A DNA stretch of 64,000 nucleotides from Bradyrhizobium sp. SZCCT0231 (GCF_018130245.1 NZ_JAFCKP010000003.1:1-64000); one strand, 5' to 3'; shown: positions 48,054 through 56,861, counted from the stretch's first letter. Made by a program: numbers and translations. The notes: generated from the sequence alone by a model not told the origin.

Positions 48054-49445
48054 ATGTGCGGCACTCAAGCCTCCGCGCAAGCGCCTTCGCCTGCCAAGAT
48101 CTCGCTTCGCGCCTTCTTCCTTGGCGCGGCAATGAGTCTTGTTCTCGCGGCCCCAGCCTCGGCGAGCACCGAATGCGTGCTGGGCAGCAAGGCTGACCCG
48201 GCCGAGTTGATCCCGGCATGCAGCGCCATCATCGACCAGACCGCAAATCCGACCTCCGATCGCAGCGCGGCCCTCGTCGTCCGCGCCGAAGCCAATGCGC
48301 GAACCCTCGGAGGCCAGTCACAGGCGCTGCGGGATCTGGACCGCGCCATCGCGCTCGACGGCAAGAATGCAAAGGCCTGGCGCGTGCGCGGCGACCTGTT
48401 GCGCGAGGCCGGCGGCGACCTCAATCGCGCCGCGGCGGATCTGACCAAGGCGATCGAGCTCGATCCGCAGGATGCCGAAGCTTACGAGCTGCGCGGCGTC
48501 GTCTACACCAATCAGCGCCGGCTCGACCGCGCGCTCGCCGATTACGACCAGGCGATCAAGCTGAAGCCGGACGATGCGCAAGCCTGGTCCGACCGCGGCG
48601 TGGCCTATTATCTCGGCGGCGACAACGAGAAGGCGATCAGGAATTTCGACGAGGCGCTGCGGCTCGATCCCAACCGCGCGCGCACCTATACCAATCGCGG
48701 TGCGGCCTATAAGAAGCTGGGCCAGCTCGACAAGGCGGTCGCCGATGACGGCGAGGCGATCAGGCTCGATCCGAAGGCGCCGGAATATTACGACAACCGC
48801 GGCCTGACCTATGCGGCGATGGGCGAGTACGACAAGGCGATTGCCGATTACGACCAGGCGATCCGGCGGGAGCAGCGCGCCAACTTCCTGACCAACCGCG
48901 GCGATTCCTACCAGTTCAAGGGCGAGCTCGGGGCAGCGCTGAGCGACTACGAGGCTGCGCTGAAGCTCGATCCGAATTTCGCAAAAACCTACAACAACCG
49001 CGCGGTGCTCTACAAGAAGATGGGGGAGCGGAAGAAGGCGCTGGCCGATTATGAGACGGCGCTCAAGCTGGATCCCGGCAACGAGAATGCGGCGAACGGC
49101 CGCCGCAGCATGATCGCCGAGATCGCCAGGTTCGGTGCGGCGTCCCCGGGCCCGATGCATGCGCGCTCGGCCGACGATAGCGGTCCGTCCTTCGATTGCA
49201 CCACCGCCAAGCGCGAGGTCGAGAAGGTGATCTGCGCCGATCCGCAGCTCGGCGTGCTCGACCGCCAGATCGCCGAGGCTTACGAGCGTGTGCTGAAATC
49301 CGCGAGCAGGCGCTCCGCAGACAGCCTGCGTAAGTCCCAGCGCGATTTCCTCGCCACGCGCGATGCGAGTTTCCGTCGCCCCGGCCATGATTTGAAGAAA
49401 GTCATGCAGGAGCGGTTACAGCGATTGAACGCGATGGAGAGCTAG
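48054..49445 (+). CDS. Secreted TPR protein with LprI-like C-terminal domain, paralogue 2
   Basis: A 463-residue exported protein: leader ISLRAFFLGAAMSLVLAAPASA, then about nine TPR repeats with the consensus AW.DRG.AYY..GD...AI.NFDEALRLDP. The C-terminal LprI/DUF1311-like domain is FDCTTAKREVEKVICADPQLGVLDRQIAEAYERVL and ends RPGHDLKKVMQERLQRLNAM, closely matching the end of the gene upstream (RPGYDLKKAMQERLRRLN). The pair thus looks like a duplication followed by expansion or loss of repeats. A GGAG ribosome binding site lies 9 bases before 48054. The periplasmic location, with TPR for protein binding and a lysozyme-inhibitor-like end, suggests envelope protection; this is inference. Confidence 0.85.
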   Translation: MCGTQASAQAPSPAKISLRAFFLGAAMSLVLAAPASASTECVLGSKADPAELIPACSAIIDQTANPTSDRSAALVVRAEANARTLGGQSQALRDLDRAIALDGKNAKAWRVRGDLLREAGGDLNRAAADLTKAIELDPQDAEAYELRGVVYTNQRRLDRALADYDQAIKLKPDDAQAWSDRGVAYYLGGDNEKAIRNFDEALRLDPNRARTYTNRGAAYKKLGQLDKAVADDGEAIRLDPKAPEYYDNRGLTYAAMGEYDKAIADYDQAIRREQRANFLTNRGDSYQFKGELGAALSDYEAALKLDPNFAKTYNNRAVLYKKMGERKKALADYETALKLDPGNENAANGRRSMIAEIARFGAASPGPMHARSADDSGPSFDCTTAKREVEKVICADPQLGVLDRQIAEAYERVLKSASRRSADSLRKSQRDFLATRDASFRRPGHDLKKVMQERLQRLNAMES

Positions 49446-49794
49446 GCGTTCTTCGCCTCTCCCCGCATGCAGGGAGAGGCCGGAATTTGCGATTAGCAAA
49501 TTCCGGGTGAGGGGGGCTCTCCGCGAACTCATCTCTCACCGTATTCGCCGATGCAGCCCCTCACCCCAGCCCTCTCAGCGCGAGCGGAGCTCGTCGCGGC
49601 CCCGTAAGAACGGGGCGAGGGAGCGCACCGCCGATGCGGCTCCTTCAAAAGGCCCATCCTTTTCAGCTTGAACCGCGGCCCGTTCCCGCGAAAATAGGCC
49701 CACAACAAGGCCGGCAATTGATCCTGGTCATGGCGGGGCGCCTGTCCTGCCACAAGGGTCGGGGCCAGGCGAATAAAGGCACGGGAGCGCGGGA
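49446..49794. repeat. Repeat-rich gap with hairpins after the TPR genes
   Basis: No gene is seen. Two nested structures occur: CCTCTCCCCGCATGCAGGGAGAGG at about 49456-49479, and CCGGAATTTGC-GATTA-GCAAATTCCGG at 49480-49506 with an 11-bp perfect stem. A similar CGCCTCTCCCCGCAAGCGGGGCGAGG piece follows paralogue 1 at about 47928-47953. These are dispersed palindromes at gene ends and may stabilise or terminate transcripts. The prpE promoter must also be in this gap. Confidence 0.6.
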
Positions 49795-51741
49795 ATGAAC
49801 GTCCAAGGAAACGTCCAAGGGAACGTCCAGGGAAACGTCGACGGCAAAAGTCGTTATCATGAGGTCCATGCGCGCTCGCTGGCCGATCCCGAAGGCTTCT
49901 GGGCCGAGGCGGCGAAGGAGATCGACTGGATCGAGCCTGCGACGAAGATCTTCGATCCTTCGCAAGGACCCTACGGCCGCTGGTTTGCCGGCGGCGTCGT
50001 CAACACCTGCTACAACGCGCTCGACCGCCACGTCGAGGGCGGCCGCGCTGACCAGGTCGCGCTGATCCATGATTCGCCGTTGACCAATTCGGTCACCAAG
50101 CTCACCTATGCCGAACTGCTGAACGAGGTCCAGGCGCTCGCCGCCGTCATGCAGGACTTCGGTGTCGGCAAGGGCGATCGTGTCCTTCTCTACATGCCGA
50201 TGGTGCCGGAGGCGGTGGTCGCGATGCTCGCCTGCGCGCGGCTCGGTGCGGTGCACTCGGTGGTGTTCGGCGGCTTTGCCGCGAAGGAGCTCGCCACCCG
50301 CATCGACGATGCGCAACCGAAGCTGATCCTCTCCGCGAGCTGCGGCATCGAGCCCGGCCGCATCGTGCAATACAAGCCGCTGCTCGACGAGGCGATCAGG
50401 CTTGCCGGCAGCAAGCCGAAGGCCTGCATCGTGCTGCAGCGTCCGCAGCTCACCTGTGAGATGACGCCGAGCCGCGACTACGACTGGGCGAGCCTGCGCC
50501 GCAAGGCGCTGAACGACGGCAAGAAGGCGGCTTGCGTGCCTGTCGCCGCCACCGATCCGCTCTACATCCTCTATACCTCCGGCACCACCGGCGTGCCGAA
50601 GGGCGTCGTGCGCGACAATGGCGGCCATCTGGTTGCGATAAAATGGTCGATGTTCAACCTCTACGGCGTCAAGCCGGGCGAGGTCTGGTGGTGCGGCTCC
50701 GACATCGGCTGGGTGGTCGGCCACAGCTACATCGTCTACGGGCCGCTGCTTCATGGCGCGACCTCGATCATGTACGAGGGCAAGCCGGTCGGCACGCCCG
50801 ATGCCGGCGCGTTCTGGCGCGTGATCTCCGAGCACAAGGCGGTGGCCTTCTTCACCGCGCCGACCGCGTTCCGCGCGATCCGGAAAGAGGATCCCGAAGG
50901 AAAGTTCATCCGGCAGTACGATCTCTCCAAGTTCCGCACGCTGTTCCTCGCCGGCGAGCGTGCCGATCCACCGACGGTGGAATGGGCGGAGCAGCAGCTG
51001 AAGGTGCCGGTGATCGACCATTGGTGGCAGACCGAGACCGGCTGGTGCATCGCCGGCAATCCGGTCGGCCTCGGCATGCTGCCGGTGAAGCACGGCTCGC
51101 CGACGGTGCCGATGCCGGGCTACCAGGTCGATGTCGTCGATGAAGCGGCAAAGCCGGTCGCAGCCAACACCATGGGCTCGATCGTCATCAAGCTGCCGAT
51201 GCCGCCGGGCTGCCTGCCGACGCTCTGGAATCAGGACGAGCGCTTTAAAGAAGGCTACCTCACCGAATTCCCCGGCTACTACAAGACCTCCGATGCCGGC
51301 TACAAGGATGAGGACGGCTATGTCTGGGTGATGGGCCGCACCGACGACATCATCAATGTCGCCGGCCATCGCCTGTCGACCGGCGGCATGGAGGAGATTT
51401 TGGCCTCGCATCCGGATGTCGCCGAATGCGCCGTGCTCGGCGTCAAGGATGCGATCAAGGGCGAGGTGCCCTGCGGCTTCCTGGTGCTCAAGGCCGGCGT
51501 GAAGCGCCCGCCCGCCGAGATCGAGAAGGAGATCGTCGCACTGGTCCGCGACAAGCTCGGCCCGGTCGCCGCCTTCAAGCTCGCCATCACCGTCGGCCGC
51601 CTGCCCAAGACGCGCTCCGGAAAGATCCTGCGCGGCACCATCAAGAAGATCGCCGATGGCGAATCCTGGACCATGCCGGCGACGATCGAGGATCCCAAGG
51701 CGCTCGACGAGATCGGGGAGGCGCTGAAGGGACGGGTGTGA
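49795..51741 (+). CDS. prpE: Propionyl-CoA synthetase
   Basis: A 648-residue AMP-forming synthetase, close to the family's usual length (about 630). The propionate-specific markers are LIHDSPLTNSVTKLTYAELL and WWCGSDIGWVVGHSYIVYGPLLHGATSIMYEGKPVGTPDAGAFWRV. The P-loop YTSGTTGVPKG, WWQTETGW, and the C-terminal lysine in PKTRSGKILRGTIKK are intact. It activates propionate, with acetate as a minor substrate, for the methylcitrate or methylmalonyl route. The first 17 codons are three 12-base repeats plus a fourth near copy (NVQG NVQG NVQG NVDG). A GGGAGCGCGGGA sequence precedes the ATG. Confidence 0.93.
   Translation: MNVQGNVQGNVQGNVDGKSRYHEVHARSLADPEGFWAEAAKEIDWIEPATKIFDPSQGPYGRWFAGGVVNTCYNALDRHVEGGRADQVALIHDSPLTNSVTKLTYAELLNEVQALAAVMQDFGVGKGDRVLLYMPMVPEAVVAMLACARLGAVHSVVFGGFAAKELATRIDDAQPKLILSASCGIEPGRIVQYKPLLDEAIRLAGSKPKACIVLQRPQLTCEMTPSRDYDWASLRRKALNDGKKAACVPVAATDPLYILYTSGTTGVPKGVVRDNGGHLVAIKWSMFNLYGVKPGEVWWCGSDIGWVVGHSYIVYGPLLHGATSIMYEGKPVGTPDAGAFWRVISEHKAVAFFTAPTAFRAIRKEDPEGKFIRQYDLSKFRTLFLAGERADPPTVEWAEQQLKVPVIDHWWQTETGWCIAGNPVGLGMLPVKHGSPTVPMPGYQVDVVDEAAKPVAANTMGSIVIKLPMPPGCLPTLWNQDERFKEGYLTEFPGYYKTSDAGYKDEDGYVWVMGRTDDIINVAGHRLSTGGMEEILASHPDVAECAVLGVKDAIKGEVPCGFLVLKAGVKRPPAEIEKEIVALVRDKLGPVAAFKLAITVGRLPKTRSGKILRGTIKKIADGESWTMPATIEDPKALDEIGEALKGRV
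49798..49845 (+). repeat. Four 12-base tandem repeats inside the prpE N-terminus
   Basis: Units AACGTCCAAGGA, AACGTCCAAGGG, AACGTCCAGGGA and AACGTCGACGGC follow the start codon directly and encode NVQG x3 then NVDG. Being multiples of three, copy-number change would keep the frame and only lengthen the N-terminus. Confidence 0.9.
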
Positions 51742-51797
51742 GGTTTGCGCTTCGGTCGCCGGGCCAGTGAGGCGCGACGGCGCATCCCAACCTCCGC

Positions 51798-51902
51798 TGT
51801 CATCACCCGCGAAGGCGGGTGATCCAGTACTTCGCGCGGCAATTGTGTGACCCAATGTCCGCCGCGGCGTACTGGATTCCCCGCCTTCGCGGGGAATGAC
51901 AG
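51798..51902. repeat. Dispersed inverted repeat (TGTCATCACCCGCGAAGGCGG type), copy 2
   Basis: The ends TGTCATCACCCGCGAAGGCG and CGCCTTCGCGGGGAATGACA and the internal GATCCAGTAC / GTACTGGATT match the copy at 35999-36100. It fills the gap between prpE and the lipoprotein gene. Confidence 0.85.
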
Positions 51903-51979
51903 CGAGCGGGGAACGGCGCCCGAGGACTTACATTCTCCGCATTCCGCGCTAAACAGGGCCGGCCGATAGGGGACCTCGT

Positions 51980-52249
51980 ATGCCACTCGCCGCCGCGCCA
52001 CGCCTGCTGATCGCTTTAGCTCTCGCCATCGCTCTCTCCGCCTGCTCGGCGCGCTACCAGACGCCGGTGGCGGTGGGCGGCGACGATGACGACGCGGTCT
52101 GCCAGAGCCGCGGCTATGCGCAGGGCTCGCCGGAATATGTGGCCTGCCGCAAGGACCGCGACGTCCAGCGCAACGCCGCCACCGCCCGGGCCGACCGCCG
52201 CCAGCGAGACCTCGGCGAGTACATGCTGAACCATCCCGAGCGGCCGTGA
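51980..52249 (+). CDS. Small lipoprotein (89 aa)
   Basis: An 89-residue protein. The leader MPLAAAPRLLIALALAIALSAC ends in a lipobox LSAC, so Cys22 should be lipidated by Lgt/Lsp. The mature part is short and charged: RYQTPVAVGGDDDDAVCQSRGYAQGSPEYVACRKDRDVQ. It contains two further Cys (VCQSRG and VACRKD), a spacing seen in small rhizobial lipoproteins with a possible disulfide. No enzyme motif. It stands between prpE and ompW. Confidence 0.8.
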   Translation: MPLAAAPRLLIALALAIALSACSARYQTPVAVGGDDDDAVCQSRGYAQGSPEYVACRKDRDVQRNAATARADRRQRDLGEYMLNHPERP

Positions 52250-52351
52250 TGAGAGGTGCGGCACTATGTTGCCGCGCCACGTAGCTCGCATTCGCGCTTT
52301 CCGTGACACATCTGCAACGCCACGGCCAAATCGTGTCGCGTTTGTCCTGAT

Positions 52352-52365
52352 TTGATCGGCATCAA
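52352..52365. promoter_or_regulatory. FixK/FNR box upstream of ompW
   Basis: TTGATCGGCATCAA is an exact TTGAT-N4-ATCAA match, the FNR/FixK consensus. It lies 76 bases before the ompW ATG. If bound at -41.5, transcription would begin near 52400. FixK2 and FnrN control microaerobic and symbiotic genes in Bradyrhizobium. Which of them binds here is not knowable from the sequence. Confidence 0.8.
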
Positions 52366-52441
52366 ATCCTTCACCATCCCCTTTCTGCTCTGACGCTGAT
52401 GTTGCGCAACGACGCGCGAGAGATGGCTGAAGGGGATTGAA

Positions 52442-53188
52442 ATGCAGAGAACGACAAGAAATCTGGCGCGGCTCGCCACGATTGGCGCGATGCTCGTGGG
52501 CACTCTTGCATCAGTGCAGGCTGCTGATCTGCCGGTCTACAAGAAGGCGCCGCCGCCGGTGGAGGCGTTCAATCCGTGGATGGTGCGCCTGCGGGTGCTC
52601 GGCGTGTTGCCGGATGCAGGCGGGAGCACCGTCAACGTCGCGGGCGTGCCTTCGCTGTCGTCACCGAATTCCGGCCTCTCGATCAGCGACCAGGTCGTCC
52701 CCGAGCTCGACATCAGCTATTTCTTCACCAGGAACATCGCGGCCGAGCTGATCCTCGGCGTGACCAGGCACTCGATCAGCGGCACCGGCTCGCTCGCGAA
52801 CCTGCCGATCGGCAAGACCACGCTGCTGCCGCCGACGCTGACGCTGCAATATCACTTCGACAATTTCGGCGCGTTCAAGCCCTATATCGGCGCGGGCGTG
52901 AACTACACCGTGTTCTTCAACAACTCCGCCGCCAACGCGCCGGCCGCCATCGTCGGACCGCCCGCGATCGTCGCCACCACCACGAACCTGCACGTCAGCA
53001 ACGCCTGGGGCGGCGCCGTCCAGTTCGGCTTCGACTACATGATCGACCGGCACTGGGGTCTCAACGTCGACGTCAAGAAGCTCTGGCTGCGTCCTGACTA
53101 CAGCGCGACCGTGTCCGGCCTGCCGGTCACCGGCACCGCGCATATCGATCCGTGGCTGGTCGGCGCAGGTGTGACGTACAAGTTCTGA
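52442..53188 (+). CDS. ompW: Outer membrane protein, OmpW family
   Basis: A 248-residue porin with a signal peptide (MQRTTRNLARLATIGAMLVGTLASVQAA). The mature part forms an 8-strand barrel: FNPWMVRLRVLGVLPDAG (first strand), VVPELDISYFFTRNIAAELILGV, LPPTLTLQYHFDNFGAFKPYIGAGVNYTVFF, GGAVQFGFDYMIDRHWGLNVDVKKLWLRPDYSA, and the end DPWLVGAGVTYKF with terminal Phe for BAM assembly. OmpW proteins are narrow hydrophobic channels linked to stress and anaerobic growth. It lies behind a FixK/FNR box and has an AAGGGG ribosome binding site. It converges on trcR at a terminator. Confidence 0.93.
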   Translation: MQRTTRNLARLATIGAMLVGTLASVQAADLPVYKKAPPPVEAFNPWMVRLRVLGVLPDAGGSTVNVAGVPSLSSPNSGLSISDQVVPELDISYFFTRNIAAELILGVTRHSISGTGSLANLPIGKTTLLPPTLTLQYHFDNFGAFKPYIGAGVNYTVFFNNSAANAPAAIVGPPAIVATTTNLHVSNAWGGAVQFGFDYMIDRHWGLNVDVKKLWLRPDYSATVSGLPVTGTAHIDPWLVGAGVTYKF

Positions 53189-53278
53189 GGGACGCCAAAA
53201 GAGGGCATTGGCGCCGCGACAAATTCCGTGGTCGTCCCGAACGCGGGGACGACCACCGAGGGTGGAGGTACACAAACC

Positions 53279-53311
53279 AAAAGCGCGGCAGGTTTCCCTG
53301 CCGCGCTTTTT
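53279..53311. terminator. Bidirectional rho-independent terminator
   Basis: AAAAGCGCGGCAGG pairs perfectly with CCTGCCGCGCTTTT (14 bp, 4-base loop TTTC). A-rich and T-rich flanks allow it to stop ompW (plus) and trcR (minus). It is among the clearest terminators in the window. Confidence 0.92.
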
Positions 53312-53343
53312 GCGTTTGCACCGAACGAAGAAAGAGAGAGGAA

Positions 53344-54039
53344 CTACTCCTCCTCGTCTTCGTGCTTCTTGCCGCCGAGCGTCTTCAGCTTGGCGAACAC
53401 GGCGTCGACGTTGAGATCGTCGCTGGACTTCTCCGCGGGCTCGTACTCGTCCTTGCGGGTGGTCTCGGAGGCCGGCAGCAGGGTCGCGCCGCCATAGGTT
53501 GCGTCGATCGGCTTTTCCTTGGCGGCGCGCTGCACCTCGAAATCGAGTTCGATCTGCGAGCAGAGGCCGAGGGTGACGGGGTCGATCGGGGTGAGCTGGG
53601 ACGTGTTCCAGTGGGTGCGGTCGCGCACGCTGGCAATGGTGCTCTTGGTGGTGCCGACCAGCCGCATGATCTGGGCGTCCTTGAGTTCCGGATGGCTGCG
53701 CAGCAGCCAGAGGATGGCGCTCGGACGCTCGTGGCGGCGCGACACCGGGGTGTAACGCGGTCCCTTGCGCTTGGGCTGGGGCGGCAGCACCACCTTGCTC
53801 TCCTGAAGGCGGAGCCGGTAGTCCGGGTTCTTCTCGCCCTTCTCGATCTCCTCGCGGGTCAGCTGGCCGTTGGAGAGGGGATCCATGCCCTTGATGCCCT
53901 GGGCCGCGTCGCCGTCGGCGATGGCGCGCACCTCGAGGGGATGCATCTTGGTGAAATCGGCGACCTGGTCGAAGGTCAGCGCGGTGTTGTCGAGCAGCCA
54001 GACGGCGGTCGCCTTGGGCATCAGAGGTGCGTTGCTCAT
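53344..54039 (-). CDS. trcR: DUF1013 protein, cell-cycle transcriptional regulator TrcR
   Basis: A 231-residue DNA-binding regulator specific to alphaproteobacteria, previously DUF1013. Landmarks: MPKATAVWLLDNTALTFDQVADFTKMHPLEVRAIADGDAAQGIKGMDPLSNGQLTREEIEKGEKNPDYRL, then ILWLLRSHPELKDAQIMRLVGTTKSTIASVRDRTHWN, a helix-turn-helix-like centre. The tail is acidic (GGKKHEDEEE). Start MSNAPLMPKATAV at 54039 has an AAAGGAG ribosome binding site; the frame to 54093 lacks one. It is thought to act in cell-cycle control. It is separate from ompW, sharing only a terminator. Confidence 0.92.
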   Translation of the reverse strand: MSNAPLMPKATAVWLLDNTALTFDQVADFTKMHPLEVRAIADGDAAQGIKGMDPLSNGQLTREEIEKGEKNPDYRLRLQESKVVLPPQPKRKGPRYTPVSRRHERPSAILWLLRSHPELKDAQIMRLVGTTKSTIASVRDRTHWNTSQLTPIDPVTLGLCSQIELDFEVQRAAKEKPIDATYGGATLLPASETTRKDEYEPAEKSSDDLNVDAVFAKLKTLGGKKHEDEEE

Positions 54040-54116
54040 GGCAAATCTCCTTTGTGCTTCGCCCACCCCTCTGGAGGCGAAACCGGTGGTCATCAGCGAT
54101 GACAGGGAATTCGCGC

Positions 54117-54146
54117 TATATAAGCCCGGAGGGGCTGGCCATGCAA
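54117..54146 (-). promoter_or_regulatory. Predicted trcR promoter
   Basis: On the minus strand, TTGCAT (54141-54146) and TATATA (54117-54122) are separated by 18 bases and lie about 78-107 bases before the trcR ATG. This is a reasonable housekeeping sigma promoter for this GC-rich genome, but unconfirmed. Confidence 0.4.
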
Positions 54147-54200
54147 TGGTTCTGCTATAGATAGTGCCTTGACACCGCCCGAAAGGGGGCCCAATTCCCT

Positions 54201-54221
54201 TTGAACCGCTGTAAGGTTCAA
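54201..54221. promoter_or_regulatory. Inverted repeat in the ispH leader
   Basis: TTGAACC-GCTGTAA-GGTTCAA has perfect 7-base arms around a 7-base loop, 82 bases before the ispH start. A TTGACA at 54169-54174 upstream could be the -35. The repeat may be an operator or an RNA hairpin in the 5' leader. Confidence 0.4.
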
Positions 54222-54303
54222 GCCGACAGTTTTAAGCCCTATTCCATCCATCGACCGCCCCCGCCAGAAGGCGAAACGGGTGATTCGGTCCCGAGATTGC
54301 TCA

Positions 54304-55272
54304 ATGTCAGCCAAACCAGACCTCAAGATCGTGCTTTGTTCTCCCCGCGGCTTTTGTGCCGGGGTGGTCCGGGCGATCGACACCGTGGAACGGGCGCTCG
54401 ATAAGTACGGCGCCCCCGTCTATGTTCGCCATGAGATTGTGCACAACAAGTACGTCGTCGACGGGTTGAAGAAGAAGGGCGCGATCTTCGTCGAGGAACT
54501 GGCTGAAATCCCGGAGAATACCACCGCCCCGGTGGTGTTCTCGGCCCACGGCGTGCCGAAATCGGTTCCGGCCGACGCCCAGTCCCGCAATCTGTTTTCG
54601 CTGGATGCGACCTGCCCGCTGGTGACCAAGGTGCATCGCGAGGCTGCGATCCACTTCAAGCGCGGCCGCGAGATCTTCCTGATCGGCCACTCCCACCATC
54701 CCGAGGTGGTCGGCACGCTCGGCCAGCTTCCGCCCGGCGCCGTGACCCTGATCGAGACCGCCGAGGACGCCAAGACCATCACGCCGAAGGACCCCAACAA
54801 CCTCGCCTTCGTGACCCAGACCACGCTGTCGATCGACGACACCGCGGAGATCGTCGCGCTGCTCAAGGAGCGCTTCCCGAACATCAACGGCCCGCACAAG
54901 GAAGACATCTGCTACGCCACCACCAACCGCCAGCTTGCGGTGAAGAAGGTGGCACCGGTGGTGGACGCGCTCATCGTTGTCGGTGCTCCCAATTCGTCGA
55001 ACTCGCAGCGCCTGCGCGAGGTCGCCGAGCGCGAGGGCTGCAAGATCGCGGTGCTGGCGCAGCGCGCCACCGACATCGACTGGGGCAAGTTCGGCAACAT
55101 CGCCAGCCTCGGCATCACCGCGGGCGCCTCCGCGCCGGAAGTGATCGTCGAGGAGATCATGGACGCCTTTGCCGAGCGCTACACGCTGCACGTGGAGACG
55201 GTCTCGGCCGCGGAGGAGAACGAGTTCTTCCCGCTGCCACGTCAGGTGCGCCCCGAAGCCGCCGCCGAGTAG
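54304..55272 (+). CDS. ispH: 4-hydroxy-3-methylbut-2-enyl diphosphate reductase
   Basis: A 322-residue [4Fe-4S] enzyme, the last step of the MEP pathway, converting HMBPP to IPP and DMAPP. The three cluster Cys are Cys18 ([12 protein letters not shown]), Cys104 ([11 protein letters not shown]) and Cys203 ([10 protein letters not shown]). The substrate His lies in [13 protein letters not shown] and in [21 protein letters not shown] is also conserved. The start at 54304 ([12 protein letters not shown]) fits the family; an earlier ATG at 54280 adds eight odd residues. It begins the ispH-thrB-rnhA operon, with thrB 6 bases beyond. Confidence 0.97.
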   Translation: MSAKPDLKIVLCSPRGFCAGVVRAIDTVERALDKYGAPVYVRHEIVHNKYVVDGLKKKGAIFVEELAEIPENTTAPVVFSAHGVPKSVPADAQSRNLFSLDATCPLVTKVHREAAIHFKRGREIFLIGHSHHPEVVGTLGQLPPGAVTLIETAEDAKTITPKDPNNLAFVTQTTLSIDDTAEIVALLKERFPNINGPHKEDICYATTNRQLAVKKVAPVVDALIVVGAPNSSNSQRLREVAEREGCKIAVLAQRATDIDWGKFGNIASLGITAGASAPEVIVEEIMDAFAERYTLHVETVSAAEENEFFPLPRQVRPEAAAE

Positions 55273-55278
55273 ACCTCT

Positions 55279-56262
55279 ATGGCGGTCTATACCGACGTCG
55301 CCGCCGACGAGCTTGCGGATTTCCTGAAACAATATGATCTCGGCGAATTGCTCTCCTACAAGGGCATCGCCGAGGGTGTCGAGAATTCCAACTTCCTGCT
55401 GCACACCAGCAAGGGCTCGTTCATTCTCACGCTCTATGAGAAGCGCGTGGCGAAGAACGATCTGCCGTTCTTCCTCGCGCTGATGACGCATCTCGCCGAG
55501 CACGGCGTCAATTGCCCGCTGCCGGTGAGGGGACGAGACGGCGAAGCTTTGCGCGAGCTGTCGGGCCGCCCCGCCGCGATCATCACCTTTCTCGAAGGCG
55601 TCTGGCCGCGCAAGCCGAACGCGACCCATTGCGCCGGCGTCGGCGAGGGGCTGGCCCGGATGCATCTGGCCGGCGCCAATTTCGCGATTCAGCGCGCCAA
55701 TGCGCTGTCGGTCGCGGGCTGGCGTCCGCTGTTCGACGCGGCGTCAAGCCGTGCCGACGAGGTGCAGCCCGGCCTGCGTGCGTTTCTCGCCGCCGAGCTC
55801 GATTATCTCTCCAGCGGGATCTGGCCGACCAACTTGCCAGAGGGCGTGATCCACGCCGACCTCTTCAACGACAACGTCTTCTTCCTCGGCGACAAGCTCT
55901 CAGGGATCATCGACTTCACCTTCGCCTGCAACGACATGCTGGCCTATGACGTCGCGATCTGCCTCAACGCCTGGTGCTTCGAGCCGGATCACTCCTTCAA
56001 CGTCACCAAGGCGCGCGCCTTCCTCAACGCCTATGGCCGCGTGCGCAAGCTCACAGAGGCGGAAGAGGCGGCGCTGCCGCTCTTGGCGCGCGGCGCTGCG
56101 ATCCGCTTCCTGCTGACGCGGCTGGTCGACTGGCTCAACGTGCCGCCCGGCGCGCTGGTCAAGCCGAAGGATCCCTTGGAATATTTCCGCAAGCTGCGCT
56201 TCCACCAGAGCGTGACGAGTGTGCGCGACTATGGGCTGATGCCGTCGGGGCTGGTGGCGTGA
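55279..56262 (+). CDS. thrB: Homoserine kinase, choline-kinase-fold type
   Basis: A 327-residue kinase making O-phosphohomoserine for threonine. This is the aminoglycoside-phosphotransferase-fold ThrB typical of alphaproteobacteria, not the GHMP type. Landmarks: [30 protein letters not shown] (nucleotide loop), the catalytic [11 protein letters not shown] (Brenner motif H-x-D-x4-N), and [24 protein letters not shown] (metal DF motif). It follows ispH by 6 bases and overlaps rnhA by GTGA, so the three form one operon. Confidence 0.95.
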   Translation: MAVYTDVAADELADFLKQYDLGELLSYKGIAEGVENSNFLLHTSKGSFILTLYEKRVAKNDLPFFLALMTHLAEHGVNCPLPVRGRDGEALRELSGRPAAIITFLEGVWPRKPNATHCAGVGEGLARMHLAGANFAIQRANALSVAGWRPLFDAASSRADEVQPGLRAFLAAELDYLSSGIWPTNLPEGVIHADLFNDNVFFLGDKLSGIIDFTFACNDMLAYDVAICLNAWCFEPDHSFNVTKARAFLNAYGRVRKLTEAEEAALPLLARGAAIRFLLTRLVDWLNVPPGALVKPKDPLEYFRKLRFHQSVTSVRDYGLMPSGLVA

Positions 56263-56723
56263 GCGAGCTTCCCAATGTCACGATCTATACCGACGGCGCC
56301 TGCTCGGGAAATCCAGGGCCGGGCGGCTGGGGCGCGATCCTGAAGTTCGGCGACAAGGAGAAGGAGCTGAACGGCGGCGAGCGCCACACCACCAACAACC
56401 AGATGGAGCTGATGGCGGCGATCTCCGCGCTCGAGGCGCTGAAGAGGCCGTGCACGGTCGATCTCTACACCGACAGCCAGTATGTCCGGCAGGGCATCAC
56501 CGGCTGGATCTTCGGCTGGAAACGCAACGGCTGGCGCACCGCCGACAAGAAGCCGGTGAAGAATGTCGAGCTATGGCAGCGCCTCGACGCCGCACTGAAG
56601 CAGCACGAGGTCCGCTGGCACTGGGTCAAGGGCCACGCCGGCCACCCCGAGAACGAGCGCGCCGATCAGCTCGCGCGGGATGGGATCGCGAAGGCAAGGC
56701 TGCAGCAGCGGGTGCGGGACTAG
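56259..56723 (+). CDS. rnhA: Ribonuclease HI
   Basis: A 154-residue enzyme degrading RNA in RNA/DNA hybrids. The DEDD catalytic set is intact: Asp12 ([17 protein letters not shown]), Glu50 ([11 protein letters not shown]), Asp72 (LYTDSQYV) and Asp136 (NERADQLAR). The basic handle is [20 protein letters not shown]. It starts at GTG 56259 overlapping the thrB stop, giving [13 protein letters not shown], the usual N-terminus. Last gene of the ispH operon. Confidence 0.97.
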   Translation: MSELPNVTIYTDGACSGNPGPGGWGAILKFGDKEKELNGGERHTTNNQMELMAAISALEALKRPCTVDLYTDSQYVRQGITGWIFGWKRNGWRTADKKPVKNVELWQRLDAALKQHEVRWHWVKGHAGHPENERADQLARDGIAKARLQQRVRD

Positions 56724-56745
56724 GGAGGGCGAGCGCTCCCTCCGC

Positions 56746-56832
56746 CGTCATGGCCGGGCTTGACCCGGCCGTCCACGTCTTTCCGCACATGACCCAAGAA
56801 CGTGGATGCCCGGGACAAGCCCGGGCATGACG
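56746..56832. repeat. Dispersed inverted repeat (GTCATGGCCGGGCTTG type), copy 2
   Basis: CGTCATGGCCGGGCTTGACC and GGACAAGCCCGGGCATGACG pair, with CGTCCACGTCTT / AAGAACGTGGATG inside. Same family as 40869-40993. It lies between the converging rnhA and peroxiredoxin genes and may serve as a terminator. Confidence 0.85.
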
Positions 56833-56861
56833 TCATCCTTGGAAGGAGCTGGGCCTAAAGC

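Noticed and set aside
49663-51855. 730-codon minus-strand ORF opposite prpE
   Set aside because: It is an antisense shadow of a strongly conserved synthetase and has no recognisable domain.
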